Part shown: one piece after another, positions 45,136-55,967 of the stretch | Layout of the letters: each line of letters opens with the position of its first letter | Numbering within the stretch: position 1 is the stretch's first letter | Assembly (NCBI RefSeq): GCF_018342065.1 | Contig: NZ_JAFDOE010000006.1 | Span: 1 to 64,000, forward strand | Direction of reading: 5' to 3' | Length of the DNA stretch: 64,000 bases | DNA from: Citrobacter sp. FP75 | Lineage (GTDB): Bacteria; Pseudomonadota; Gammaproteobacteria; Enterobacterales; Enterobacteriaceae | The notes under the pieces: generated by a model | Databases searched by the model: none | Told to the model about the DNA's origin: nothing | Seen by the model: the letters and a program-made list of their open reading frames with translations, nothing else | Program-made: the position numbers and the translations under genes

Positions 45136-46470
45136 ATGATTTATCGCATCAGAAACTGGCTGATGGCAACCCTGGTCCTGCTGTGCGCGCAGGCAGGGGC
45201 CGCCAGCCTTTCCGATCTTCAGGTTTCCAATGGTGAACAACAGGCGCGGATTACGCTCAGCTTTATTGGCGAACCTGAATATGCCGTTTCGCAGGACGGG
45301 AAGCGAACCGTTGCGCTGGATATTAAACAAACCGGTGTGATTCAGGGATTACCGCTGTTGTTTAGCGGGAATAACCTGGTGAAGGCGATTCGTGCGGGCG
45401 CACCGAATGATCCACAGTCTTTGCGACTGGTCGTCGATTTAACCGAGAACGGAAAAGCTGCCGCGGTAAAACGGCAAAACGGTGGCAACTATACCGTCGT
45501 GTTTACCATTAATGCTGATGCCCCTCCGCCGCCGCCTCCACCTCCTGTGGTGGTAAAGCGCGTTGAAGCGCCCGTTGTCGCTCCGCGTCCGGCAGAGCCT
45601 GCGCGAAACCCGTTTAAAACGGAAAACAATCGCACGACTGCCGTGACTAACAGTAATACGGCTACGCGACCCGCCGCTCGGGCGACGAGCAGCAATAATG
45701 GCGACAAAGTGGTCATTGCAATTGATGCAGGGCACGGCGGGCAAGATCCTGGCGCGATTGGGCCTGGCGGCACGCGTGAGAAAAACGTCACCATCGCCGT
45801 CGCGCGTAAGCTGCGTAGTTTGCTCAATGATGATCCGATGTTTAAGGGCGTACTCACCCGTGACGGCGATTACTTTATCTCGGTGATGGGGCGTTCCGAC
45901 GTCGCGCGTAAACAAAATGCCAATTTTCTGGTCTCAATTCATGCGGATGCCGCGCCAAACCGGGATGCCACAGGCGCATCCGTGTGGGTGCTGTCAAACC
46001 GTCGGGCCAACACTGAAATGGCCGGCTGGCTGGAACAGCACGAGAAACAGTCAGAGCTGTTGGGCGGCGCAGGTGATGTGCTGGCAAACAGCCAGTCCGA
46101 CCCGTATTTGAGCCAGGCGGTGCTGGACCTGCAGTTCGGTCATTCACAGCGCGTAGGGTATGATGTGGCGACCAGCATGATTGGGCAGCTAGAGCGTATT
46201 GGTTCGATGCATAAGCGTCGTCCGGAACACGCCAGCCTGGGCGTATTGCGTTCGCCTGATATCCCGTCAGTGCTGGTTGAAACCGGCTTTATCAGTAACA
46301 ACAGCGAAGAGCGTTTGTTGGCGAGCGATGATTATCAGCGGCAACTGGCCGAGGCGATTTACAAAGGACTGCGTAACTATTTCCAGGCGCACCCGATGCA
46401 AACCGGGCCGCAGGGCGCACCGGCACAAACCGCCAGCGCTGTCTCGCCGGGTGACACGTTAACCAATTAA
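45136..46470 (+). CDS. amiB: N-acetylmuramoyl-L-alanine amidase AmiB
   Basis: A 444-aa periplasmic zinc amidase that splits septal murein at division, activated by EnvC. A signal peptide (1-22) is followed by an AMIN domain at about 25-125 that targets the septum. A proline-rich linker (PPPPPPPP near 133) comes next, then an Amidase_3 domain at about 190-420 with zinc ligands in [12 protein letters not shown] and VSIHADAA and [10 protein letters not shown] near the end. The order tsaE-amiB-mutL follows E. coli, with a 16-base gap on the left. Confidence 0.96.
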   Translation: MIYRIRNWLMATLVLLCAQAGAASLSDLQVSNGEQQARITLSFIGEPEYAVSQDGKRTVALDIKQTGVIQGLPLLFSGNNLVKAIRAGAPNDPQSLRLVVDLTENGKAAAVKRQNGGNYTVVFTINADAPPPPPPPPVVVKRVEAPVVAPRPAEPARNPFKTENNRTTAVTNSNTATRPAARATSSNNGDKVVIAIDAGHGGQDPGAIGPGGTREKNVTIAVARKLRSLLNDDPMFKGVLTRDGDYFISVMGRSDVARKQNANFLVSIHADAAPNRDATGASVWVLSNRRANTEMAGWLEQHEKQSELLGGAGDVLANSQSDPYLSQAVLDLQFGHSQRVGYDVATSMIGQLERIGSMHKRRPEHASLGVLRSPDIPSVLVETGFISNNSEERLLASDDYQRQLAEAIYKGLRNYFQAHPMQTGPQGAPAQTASAVSPGDTLTN

Positions 46471-46479
46471 GGATTAGCC

Positions 46480-48336
46480 ATGCCGATTCAGGTTCTACCG
46501 CCACAGCTGGCGAACCAAATTGCCGCAGGTGAAGTGGTAGAACGACCTGCGTCAGTGGTCAAAGAGCTGGTAGAAAACAGCATCGATGCGGGTGCAACGC
46601 GTATTGATATTGATATCGAACGCGGCGGCGCCAAGCTTATCCGCATTCGTGATAACGGCTGCGGCATTAAAAAAGACGAGCTGGCACTGGCGCTGGCGCG
46701 TCATGCGACCAGTAAAATTGCCTCGCTTGACGATCTCGAAGCCATCGTGAGCCTCGGATTTCGCGGGGAAGCGCTGGCTAGCATCAGCTCGGTTTCTCGT
46801 TTAACGCTGACGTCACGTACGCAGGAACAACCCGAAGCCTGGCAGGCCTATGCCGAAGGGCGCGACATGGATGTGACGGTTAAACCTGCCGCGCATCCGG
46901 TTGGCACTACGCTGGAGGTGTTGGATCTGTTTTACAACACGCCAGCACGGCGTAAGTTCATGCGTACCGAAAAAACCGAATTTAACCACATCGATGAGAT
47001 TATCCGCCGTATTGCGCTGGCGCGTTTTGATGTGACAATAAATTTATCGCACAACGGAAAAATGGTTCGTCAGTACCGCGCAGTCGCAGCCGATGGTCAG
47101 AAAGAGCGTCGTCTGGGCGCGATTTGCGGCACACCGTTTCTGGAGCATGCGCTGGCGATTGAGTGGCAGCATGGTGATTTAACGCTGCGTGGATGGGTGG
47201 CTGACCCGAATCACACCACGACGGCGCTGGCGGAAATACAGTACTGCTATGTGAATGGCCGTATGATGCGCGATCGGCTGATCAACCACGCTATTCGTCA
47301 GGCCTGCGAAGATAAACTCGGGGCCGATCAGCAGCCTGCATTTGTCCTGTACCTGGAGATCGACCCGCATCAGGTGGATGTTAACGTGCATCCTGCCAAG
47401 CATGAAGTCCGTTTCCATCAGTCCCGACTGGTACATGATTTTATCTATCAGGGCGTGCTGAGCGTATTGCAGCAGCAGCTTGAAACCCCGCTGCCCCTGG
47501 CCGATGACGAAGAGCTTGCGCCAAGGTATATCCCGGAAAACCGGGTAGCGGCAGGACGTAACCACTTTGCCGAACCGGCCCCTGCGCGTGAGCCGACTAC
47601 ACCGCGTTACTCTGCTGGTGTCGGTGCCGCTCGTCAGACGAGCGCCAGTTGGCCTCATGCCCAGCCCGGATATCAAAAGCAGCAGGGGGAAATTTATCAG
47701 CAACTGCTGCAGACGCCTGTGTCAACGCCAACTAACAAACCCCCTGTGTCTGAAACACCTGCAGTACCTCTGACCGGAAACAGCCAAAGTTTTGGCCGTG
47801 TATTGACGATCGTTGGGGCAGACTGCGCATTACTGGAATGTGATGGTCATATTCGCCTGCTGGCGTTGCCGGTGGCCGAGCGCTGGCTGCGTCAGGCGCA
47901 GTTAACGCCAGAGCAAGGGCCCATCTGCGCCCAGCCGTTGCTCATCCCATTGCGTTTGAAAGTGACCCATGATGAGAAGGCGGCGCTGCAAAAAGCGCAG
48001 AGTCAGTTGGCCGAATTGGGCATTGAATTTCAACTGGATGCGCAGCATGTGACCATCCGGGCAGTGCCTTTACCCTTACGCCAACAAAATTTACAAATCT
48101 TGATTCCTGAACTGATAGGCTATCTGGCGCTGCAGTCCGTATTCGAACCTGGCGATATTGCACAGTGGATTGCGCGAAACGTCATGAGTGAACATCCGCA
48201 GTGGAGTATGGCCCAGGCCATTACGTTGTTAACGGATGTTGAGCGGCTATGCCCACAATTAGTGAAGGCGCCGCCGGGTGGTCTGTTGCAACCTGTTGAT
48301 TTACATTCGGTAATGAACGCCCTGAAACATGAGTGA
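46480..48336 (+). CDS. mutL: DNA mismatch repair protein MutL
   Basis: A 618-aa GHKL ATPase that links MutS mismatch recognition to MutH nicking. N-terminal ATPase motifs: [13 protein letters not shown] with Glu29 and Asn33, RDNGCGI, and [13 protein letters not shown]. The middle linker (about 340-430) is variable, and a C-terminal dimerisation domain follows without an endonuclease motif, as expected in MutH-containing bacteria. It overlaps miaA by 8 bases. Confidence 0.97.
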   Translation: MPIQVLPPQLANQIAAGEVVERPASVVKELVENSIDAGATRIDIDIERGGAKLIRIRDNGCGIKKDELALALARHATSKIASLDDLEAIVSLGFRGEALASISSVSRLTLTSRTQEQPEAWQAYAEGRDMDVTVKPAAHPVGTTLEVLDLFYNTPARRKFMRTEKTEFNHIDEIIRRIALARFDVTINLSHNGKMVRQYRAVAADGQKERRLGAICGTPFLEHALAIEWQHGDLTLRGWVADPNHTTTALAEIQYCYVNGRMMRDRLINHAIRQACEDKLGADQQPAFVLYLEIDPHQVDVNVHPAKHEVRFHQSRLVHDFIYQGVLSVLQQQLETPLPLADDEELAPRYIPENRVAAGRNHFAEPAPAREPTTPRYSAGVGAARQTSASWPHAQPGYQKQQGEIYQQLLQTPVSTPTNKPPVSETPAVPLTGNSQSFGRVLTIVGADCALLECDGHIRLLALPVAERWLRQAQLTPEQGPICAQPLLIPLRLKVTHDEKAALQKAQSQLAELGIEFQLDAQHVTIRAVPLPLRQQNLQILIPELIGYLALQSVFEPGDIAQWIARNVMSEHPQWSMAQAITLLTDVERLCPQLVKAPPGGLLQPVDLHSVMNALKHE

Positions 48337-49279
48337 TATCAGTAAGGCGAGCCTGCCAAAGGCACTATTTTTGATGGGGCCGACGGCCTCCGGTAAAACG
48401 GCATTAGCAATTGAATTGCGTAAAGTTTTGCCAGTAGAGTTGATAAGCGTTGATTCCGCCCTTATTTACAAAGGGATGGATATCGGTACAGCTAAGCCGG
48501 ATGCTGAAGAGTTAAAGGCCGCGCCGCATCGACTGCTGGATATTCGCGATCCGGCACAGGCGTATTCTGCTGCAGATTTTCGTCGCGATGCGCTAGCTGA
48601 GATGGCTGATATCACCGCGGCGGGACGCATCCCGCTGTTAGTGGGTGGCACAATGTTATATTTCAAGGCCTTGCTGGAAGGATTGTCGCCGTTACCGTCG
48701 GCAGATCCGGAAGTCAGGGCCAGGATTGAGCAGCAGGCGGCAGAGCGTGGATGGGACGCGTTACACCGACGGCTTCAGGAGATCGATCCGGTCGCTGCGG
48801 CGCGGATTCATCCAAATGATCCGCAAAGACTTTCCCGGGCACTGGAAGTTTTTTTCATTTCGGGTAAAACTTTAACGGAGCTGACGCAAACGTCAGGAGA
48901 TGCTTTGCCGTATCAGGTGCATCAGTTTGCAATCGCCCCGGCGAGCCGTGAACTGCTCCATCAGCGAATTGAGCAGCGTTTTCATCAGATGTTAGCTTCA
49001 GGTTTTGAAGCAGAAGTCCGGGCGCTTTTTGCCCGAGGAGATTTGCATACGGATTTGCCTTCCATTCGTTGTGTAGGGTATCGCCAGATGTGGTCATACA
49101 TTGAAGGCGAAATTTCATACGATGAAATGGTTTATAGAGGTGTTTGCGCCACGAGGCAGTTGGCGAAGCGGCAAGTAACCTGGTTGCGTGGTTGGGAAGG
49201 GGTGCACTGGCTTGACAGTGAAAAGCCTGACCAGGCGCGAAACGAAGTATTACAGGTTGTTGGTGCTATCGCGAATTGA
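48329..49279 (+). CDS. miaA: tRNA dimethylallyltransferase MiaA
   Basis: A 316-aa enzyme that adds a dimethylallyl group to adenosine 37 of tRNAs reading UNN codons. P-loop [28 protein letters not shown] and [13 protein letters not shown] are family motifs. Its start lies inside the mutL stop region. In E. coli heat-shock and other promoters for hfq lie within this gene; I did not attempt to place them. Followed by a 208-base gap with an ERIC element. Confidence 0.97.
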   Translation: MSDISKASLPKALFLMGPTASGKTALAIELRKVLPVELISVDSALIYKGMDIGTAKPDAEELKAAPHRLLDIRDPAQAYSAADFRRDALAEMADITAAGRIPLLVGGTMLYFKALLEGLSPLPSADPEVRARIEQQAAERGWDALHRRLQEIDPVAAARIHPNDPQRLSRALEVFFISGKTLTELTQTSGDALPYQVHQFAIAPASRELLHQRIEQRFHQMLASGFEAEVRALFARGDLHTDLPSIRCVGYRQMWSYIEGEISYDEMVYRGVCATRQLAKRQVTWLRGWEGVHWLDSEKPDQARNEVLQVVGAIAN

Positions 49280-49340
49280 ATGTGTACAATTGAAACGTAT
49301 CGTGCGCAATTTTCAGAACCATAAGGTTCAATACGCAAAA

Positions 49341-49451
49341 TCATTCAAGTTGCATCAAGGCAGCGAGAGAGTGAATCCCATGAGCTTACTCAAGTAAGTG
49401 ACCGGGGTGAACAAACGGAGCTAACGCAGAGGCAGCCTGAAGGATGAAACG
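49341..49451 (+). repeat. ERIC element between miaA and hfq
   Basis: GTGAATCCCATGAGCTTACT followed by CAAGTAAGTGACCGGGGTGA and GGAGCTAACGCAG is an ERIC element in the plus orientation with TTCAAGTTGCATC on its left flank. It lies 36 bases before the hfq start and so forms most of the leader of any miaA-hfq read-through transcript. Confidence 0.93.
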
Positions 49452-49475
49452 TATTAAGTACAAATAAGCATATAA

Positions 49476-49799
<324 letters not shown>

Positions 49800-49873
49800 G
49801 GTTGTTAGCTGTTTTACACACGGGGAGCCAGAGATCCTGCGTTCCCCGTTGATACATATTAAGGGGTTGACGC

Positions 49874-51154
49874 TTGTTTGACCGTTATGATGCCGGTGAG
49901 CAGGCGGTACTGGTACACATCTATTTTTCGCAAGACAAAGATATGGAAGACCTCCAGGAGTTTGAATCTCTGGTTTCTTCCGCCGGTGTCGAAGCAATGC
50001 AGGTGATTACCGGGAGCCGTAAAGCACCGCACCCGAAGTTTTTTGTTGGTGAAGGTAAGGCAATCGAAATTGCGGAAGCCGTAAAAGCGACTGGCGCTGC
50101 GGTGGTGATTTTTGATCATGCTTTGAGCCCTGCCCAGGAACGTAACCTGGAACAGTTATGCCAGTGTCTTGTTATCGACAGGACCGGTCTCATTTTAGAT
50201 ATTTTTGCCCAGCGTGCGCGTACCCATGAGGGTAAGTTGCAGGTTGAGCTGGCGCAGTTGCGCCATATGGCTACGCGTCTGGTCCGTGGCTGGACCCACC
50301 TTGAAAGGCAAAAGGGCGGGATTGGTTTGCGCGGTCCGGGTGAAACCCAGCTCGAAACCGACCGTCGTTTGCTGCGTAATCGTATTTTGCAGATCCAGTC
50401 GCGCCTGCAAAAAGTTGAAAAGCAACGTGAGCAGGGGCGGCAGTCGCGCAAGAAAGCGGATGTTCCAACCGTCTCACTGGTGGGATATACCAACGCCGGA
50501 AAATCCACCCTGTTCAACCAGATAACCGAAGCCCGGGTTTATGCAGCGGATCAGCTGTTTGCAACCCTGGATCCGACGTTACGGCGTATTGACGTAGCGG
50601 ACGTCGGCGAAACCGTGCTGGCGGATACTGTAGGGTTTATCCGTCATTTGCCGCACGACCTGGTGGCGGCATTTAAAGCCACTTTGCAGGAGACTCGTCA
50701 GGCGACATTGCTGCTGCATGTTATTGATGCGGCGGATTTTCGTGTGCAGGAAAACATTGAGGCCGTCGACACGGTGCTCGAAGAGATCGACGCGCACGAG
50801 ATCCCGACCCTGCTGGTGATGAATAAAATCGATATGCTGGACGATTTCGAGCCGCGTATCGACAGAGATGAAGAAAATAAACCAATCCGCGTTTGGGTTT
50901 CAGCACAAACCGGTATTGGCATACCACAGCTTTTTCAGGCTTTAACAGAGCGTCTTTCTGGTGAGGTTGCGCAGCATACGTTGCGTTTGCCGCCGCAGGA
51001 AGGGCGTCTGAGAAGCCGGTTTTACCAACTTCAGGCAATAGAAAAAGAGTGGATGGAGGAGGACGGCAGCGTAGGTCTGCAAGTTCGCATGCCAATCGTT
51101 GACTGGCGTCGCCTCTGTAAACAAGAACCGGCACTTGAAGACTATGTTGTCTGA
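49874..51154 (+). CDS. hflX: Ribosome-associated GTPase HflX
   Basis: A 426-aa GTPase that splits stalled or heat-damaged ribosomes. The N-terminal HflX domain includes GGIGLRGPGETQLETDRR near residue 155 and a coiled coil. The G domain has GYTNAGKSTLFN, DTVGFI and NKID. The start is TTG at 49874, seven bases after AAGGGG, giving FDRYDAGEQAVLVHIYF as in E. coli. The weak start codon probably keeps synthesis low compared with hfq, 74 bases upstream. Confidence 0.96.
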   Translation: MFDRYDAGEQAVLVHIYFSQDKDMEDLQEFESLVSSAGVEAMQVITGSRKAPHPKFFVGEGKAIEIAEAVKATGAAVVIFDHALSPAQERNLEQLCQCLVIDRTGLILDIFAQRARTHEGKLQVELAQLRHMATRLVRGWTHLERQKGGIGLRGPGETQLETDRRLLRNRILQIQSRLQKVEKQREQGRQSRKKADVPTVSLVGYTNAGKSTLFNQITEARVYAADQLFATLDPTLRRIDVADVGETVLADTVGFIRHLPHDLVAAFKATLQETRQATLLLHVIDAADFRVQENIEAVDTVLEEIDAHEIPTLLVMNKIDMLDDFEPRIDRDEENKPIRVWVSAQTGIGIPQLFQALTERLSGEVAQHTLRLPPQEGRLRSRFYQLQAIEKEWMEEDGSVGLQVRMPIVDWRRLCKQEPALEDYVV

Positions 51155-51204
51155 CCTGACGGATATGGCCTGAAGATTTTTTCGCCTCTATACCTCGTGG
51201 ATTT

Positions 51205-51313
51205 TGTGCGGCAGGAAGGCGGTAAGTCCTGAAATCCCCTGGAGCATAGTCAACTATGTGACTGGGGTTGAGGGACGTAGCCAACGCATCTGTAGCGTAA
51301 AAGACGCAGGTAT
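51205..51313 (+). repeat. ERIC-like element between hflX and hflK
   Basis: GAAATCCCCTGGAGCATAGT followed by CAACTATGTGACTGGGGTTG keeps the ERIC core palindrome with an altered centre, and GTAGCCAACGCATC matches the right flank. It occupies most of the 189-base gap and is expected to be transcribed in the hfq-hflX-hflKC unit. Confidence 0.87.
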
Positions 51314-51343
51314 AGCATCGCATAACAAATATGGAGCACAAAA

Positions 51344-52597
51344 ATGGCGTGGAATCAGCCCGGTAATAACGGACAAGACCGCGACCCCTGGGGAAGCAGC
51401 AAACCTGGCGGCAACCCTGAGGGAAATGGAAACAAAGGTGGTCGCGATCAGGGACCTCCCGATCTTGATGATATCTTCCGTAAGCTGAGTAAAAAACTCG
51501 GCGGTCTGGGGGGCGGAAAAGGTACTGGCTCTGGTGGCGGTAGTTCATCGCAAGGCCCGCGTCCGCAACTGGGCGGTCGAGTCTTTACTATTGCCGCAGC
51601 AGCTATTGTCATTATCTGGGCAGCCAGCGGTTTCTACACCATTAAAGAAGCGGAACGTGGCGTGGTGACACGCTTCGGTAAATTCAGCCATTTGGTTGAG
51701 CCGGGTCTGAACTGGAAACCGACATTTGTTGATACCGTCACGCCGGTGAACGTTGAAGCCGTGCGTGAGCTGGCAGCCTCCGGTGTGATGCTGACCTCTG
51801 ACGAAAACGTCGTGCGCGTTGAGATGAACGTGCAGTACCGTGTAACCGATCCGCAGAAGTATCTGTTTAGCGTGACCAGTGCTGATGACAGCCTGCGTCA
51901 GGCAACCGACAGCGCCCTGCGTGGAGTTATCGGTAAATACACCATGGACCGTATCCTGACCGAAGGGCGTACCGTTATTCGTAGCGATACCCAACGTGAA
52001 CTGGAAGAGACCATTCGTCCGTACAACATGGGTATTACTCTGCTGGACGTCAACTTCCAGGCAGCACGTCCGCCGGAAGAGGTGAAAGCGGCGTTTGACG
52101 ATGCCATCGCGGCGCGTGAAAACGAACAGCAGTACATTCGTGAAGCTGAAGCGTACACCAACGAAGTACAGCCGCGTGCTAACGGTCAGGCGCAGCGTAT
52201 TCTTGAAGAAGCGCGTGCGTACAAAACACGAACCATCCTGGAAGCACAGGGTGAAGTGGCGCGTTTCGCAAAAATCCTGCCGGAATATAAAGCCGCACCG
52301 CAGATTACTCGCGAGCGTCTGTATATCGAGACCATGGAAAAAGTGCTGAGCCATACCCGTAAAGTGTTGGTTAACGACAAGGGTGGCAATCTGATGGTTC
52401 TGCCGTTGGATCAAATGCTAAAAGGCGGCAACGCCCCGGCAGCAAAGGGTGAGGGCAGTTCAAACCTGCTGACTCTGCCGCCAGCATCGTCTTCCAGCAC
52501 GGGAGCAAGCAACACCTCGTCCACCAGTCAGGGCGATATTATGGACCAACGCCGCGTTAACGCGCAGCGTAACGACTACCAGCGTCAGGGGGAATAA
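51344..52597 (+). CDS. hflK: FtsH modulator HflK
   Basis: A 417-aa SPFH/stomatin-family inner-membrane protein. With HflC it forms a large cage around the FtsH protease and limits its action on membrane substrates. The glycine- and asparagine-rich N-terminus (about 1-75) is cytoplasmic. One membrane segment (FTIAAAAIVIIWAASGFY, about 80-98) is followed by the periplasmic SPFH domain (IKEAERGVVTRFGKF) and a helical region, and the tail is Ser/Thr/Gln rich. Two bases separate it from hflC. Confidence 0.97.
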   Translation: MAWNQPGNNGQDRDPWGSSKPGGNPEGNGNKGGRDQGPPDLDDIFRKLSKKLGGLGGGKGTGSGGGSSSQGPRPQLGGRVFTIAAAAIVIIWAASGFYTIKEAERGVVTRFGKFSHLVEPGLNWKPTFVDTVTPVNVEAVRELAASGVMLTSDENVVRVEMNVQYRVTDPQKYLFSVTSADDSLRQATDSALRGVIGKYTMDRILTEGRTVIRSDTQRELEETIRPYNMGITLLDVNFQAARPPEEVKAAFDDAIAARENEQQYIREAEAYTNEVQPRANGQAQRILEEARAYKTRTILEAQGEVARFAKILPEYKAAPQITRERLYIETMEKVLSHTRKVLVNDKGGNLMVLPLDQMLKGGNAPAAKGEGSSNLLTLPPASSSSTGASNTSSTSQGDIMDQRRVNAQRNDYQRQGE

Positions 52598-52599
52598 CG

Positions 52600-53604
52600 A
52601 TGCGTAAGTCAGTTATTGCGATTATCATCATCGTTCTGGTAGTGCTGTTCATGTCTCTCTTTGTGGTCAAAGAAGGCGAGCGTGGTATTACCCTGCGCTT
52701 TGGCAAAGTTCTCCGTGACGATGACAACAAACCGCTGGTCGTAGCACCGGGCCTGCACTTCAAGATTCCGTTTATTGAATCAGTGAAGATGCTTGATGCG
52801 CGTATTCAGACCATGGACAACCAGGCCGATCGCTTTGTTACCAAAGAGAAGAAAGACCTGATCGTTGACTCCTACATCAAGTGGCGTATCAGCGACTTCA
52901 GCCGTTACTACCTGGCAACAGGCGGTGGCGATGTTTCTCAGGCAGAAGTCCTGTTAAAACGTAAGTTCTCTGACCGTCTGCGTTCTGAAATCGGTCGTCT
53001 GGACGTAAAAGATATCGTTACCGACTCCCGTGGTCGCTTAACGCTGGAAGTCCGTGATGCGCTGAACTCGGGTTCTGCAGGTACAGAAGACGAAGTCGCG
53101 ACGCCTGCGGCGGACAGTGCGATTGCTGAAGCGGCTGAACGTGTTCAGGCTGAAACCAACGGTAAAGTCCCGGTCATCAACCCGAACAGTATGGCGGCGT
53201 TGGGGATCGAAGTGGTTGACGTGCGGATTAAGCAAATCAACCTGCCTGCTGAAGTGTCTGAAGCCATCTACAACCGTATGCGCGCTGAGCGTGAAGCGGT
53301 AGCGCGTCGCCATCGTTCACAGGGTCAGGAAGAAGCGGAAAAACTGCGTGCAACAGCGGACTATGAAGTCACCAAAACGCTGGCAGAATCTGAGCGTCAG
53401 GGCCGTATTATGCGCGGTGAAGGCGATGCAGAAGCTGCGAAACTGTTTGCTGACGCTTTCAGTCAGGATCCCGACTTCTACGCCTTCATCCGTAGCCTGC
53501 GTGCTTACGAGAAGAGCTTCGAAGGTAATCAGGACGTGATGATTATGAGTCCGGACAGTGATTTCTTCCGCTACATGAAGACACCGAATACCGCGACACG
53601 CTAA
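52600..53604 (+). CDS. hflC: FtsH modulator HflC
   Basis: A 334-aa SPFH-family partner of HflK. A single N-terminal membrane segment (about 3-20, VIAIIIIVLVVLFMSLFVV) is followed by the SPFH domain (VKEGERGITLRFGKV) and a long helix containing RAEREAVARRHRSQGQEEAE. ATG at 52600 follows GGGGGAATA. It ends the hfq-hflX-hflK-hflC run; a strong hairpin follows before yjeT. Confidence 0.97.
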   Translation: MRKSVIAIIIIVLVVLFMSLFVVKEGERGITLRFGKVLRDDDNKPLVVAPGLHFKIPFIESVKMLDARIQTMDNQADRFVTKEKKDLIVDSYIKWRISDFSRYYLATGGGDVSQAEVLLKRKFSDRLRSEIGRLDVKDIVTDSRGRLTLEVRDALNSGSAGTEDEVATPAADSAIAEAAERVQAETNGKVPVINPNSMAALGIEVVDVRIKQINLPAEVSEAIYNRMRAEREAVARRHRSQGQEEAEKLRATADYEVTKTLAESERQGRIMRGEGDAEAAKLFADAFSQDPDFYAFIRSLRAYEKSFEGNQDVMIMSPDSDFFRYMKTPNTATR

Positions 53605-53630
53605 ACTCGCACCTGCGGTTTTAGACCAAC

Positions 53631-53665
53631 AAAACCACCAGCGTCCCCAGGGATGCGGTGGTTTT
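53631..53665 (+). terminator. Terminator after hflC
   Basis: A 9-bp outer stem AAAACCACC/GGTGGTTTT extends inward through GCGTCC/GGATGC with one G-T pair, and CTTTTTAT follows. It lies 27 bases beyond the hflC stop and 22 before yjeT. Confidence 0.9.
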
Positions 53666-53686
53666 CTTTTTATATAAGGACAACGG

Positions 53687-53884
53687 ATGAATTCGACAAT
53701 TTTGCTGGCGCTCGCGCTGGTTTTGGTGCTGGAAGGTCTGGGTCCGATGCTTTATCCCAGTGCCTGGAAGAAAATGATCGGGGCAATGGCGCAACTTCCG
53801 GAAAATATTTTGCGTCGTTTTGGCGGAGGTCTTGTGGTTGCGGGCGTGGTGGTCTACTACATGTTGAAGAAAACGATTGGCTGA
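53687..53884 (+). CDS. yjeT: Small inner-membrane protein YjeT (DUF2065)
   Basis: A 65-aa protein with two hydrophobic segments (about 3-20 and 43-60) joined by the basic loop SAWKKMIGAMAQLPENILRR, matching E. coli YjeT. Function unknown. ATG at 53687 follows AAGGACAACGG. It lies between the hflC terminator and purA in the same direction. Confidence 0.93.
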   Translation: MNSTILLALALVLVLEGLGPMLYPSAWKKMIGAMAQLPENILRRFGGGLVVAGVVVYYMLKKTIG

Positions 53885-53964
53885 ACAATAAGTAGACTAA
53901 TTTGCGGTTTTTCGCATGCAAAAAGTGCTGTATATCTGAAAAAGCGGTGGTAGAATCCATTTTT

Positions 53965-53980
53965 AAGCAAACGGTGATTT
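53965..53980 (+). promoter_or_regulatory. Candidate PurR operator of purA
   Basis: AAGCAAACGGTGATTT just upstream of the purA start resembles the left half and centre of the PurR consensus ACGCAAACGTTTGCGT. PurR control of purA from operators in this region is reported for E. coli. The right half is poor, so this is tentative. Confidence 0.45.
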
Positions 53981-53983
53981 TGA

Positions 53984-55285
<1,302 letters not shown>

Positions 55286-55296
55286 TTTGGGTTGTT

Positions 55297-55320
55297 GCGT
55301 AGCGTCAGATGGCGCTACGC
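55297..55320 (+). terminator. Hairpin after purA
   Basis: A perfect 8-bp stem GCGTAGCG/CGCTACGC with an 8-base loop, followed by TTGCTTT, 11 bases after purA. The remnant of a REP element (GTAGGCCGGATGAGAGGC at 55331-55348) lies next to it. Confidence 0.65.
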
Positions 55321-55503
55321 TTGCTTTATCGTAGGCCGGATGAGAGGCTTTGCATCGGTATTTGGCTTAAAATTACGTAAGTTCCTCGCTTTTTTCCTTC
55401 CCGAACTGAAATAAATTAGCGACCTGGCTGGTGGCTGGTTTATCATCAATATAATTAATACCACCAGGCTTATCCGTTTTATCCTTTTTTTCCTGAGGTT
55501 GAT

Positions 55504-55929
55504 GTGCAGTTAACAAGTTTCACCGATTACGGATTACGTGCGCTAATCTATATGGCGTCGCTACCCGAAGGACGTATGACCAGCATTTCTGAGGTGACAG
55601 ACGTCTACGGCGTGTCCCGTAATCATATGGTCAAAATAATCAATCAACTTAGCCGGGCGGGCTTTGTTACTGCTATTCGTGGAAAAAATGGCGGTATCCG
55701 CCTGGGCAAAGCGGCTAAGGATATTGTTATTGGTGATGTGGTCCGCGAGCTGGAGCCGTTGACGTTGGTCAACTGCAGCAGCGAGTTTTGCCACATTACC
55801 CCTGCCTGTCGACTCAAACAGGCACTTTCTAAGGCAGTGCAAAGTTTTCTCACGGAACTGGACAACTACACACTTGCTGATTTGGTTGAAAAGAATCAAC
55901 CGCTTTATAAATTATTGCTGGTGGAGTGA
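55504..55929 (+). CDS. nsrR: Nitric oxide-sensing repressor NsrR
   Basis: A 141-aa Rrf2-family regulator with an iron-sulfur cluster that is lost on contact with nitric oxide, derepressing hmp, ytfE and others. N-terminal winged helix ([20 protein letters not shown]); cluster ligands Cys91, Cys96 and Cys102 in [12 protein letters not shown]. The start is GTG at 55504, after CCTGAGGTTGAT, giving [15 protein letters not shown]. First gene of the nsrR-rnr-rlmB unit. Confidence 0.97.
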   Translation: MQLTSFTDYGLRALIYMASLPEGRMTSISEVTDVYGVSRNHMVKIINQLSRAGFVTAIRGKNGGIRLGKAAKDIVIGDVVRELEPLTLVNCSSEFCHITPACRLKQALSKAVQSFLTELDNYTLADLVEKNQPLYKLLLVE

Positions 55930-55967
55930 CGAAAATCTTCATCAGAGATGACAACGGAGGAACCGAG

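Noticed and set aside
51545..52414. A 289-codon open frame antisense to hflK
   Set aside because: A shadow of hflK codon usage with Phe/His/Thr-rich composition and no regulatory signals.
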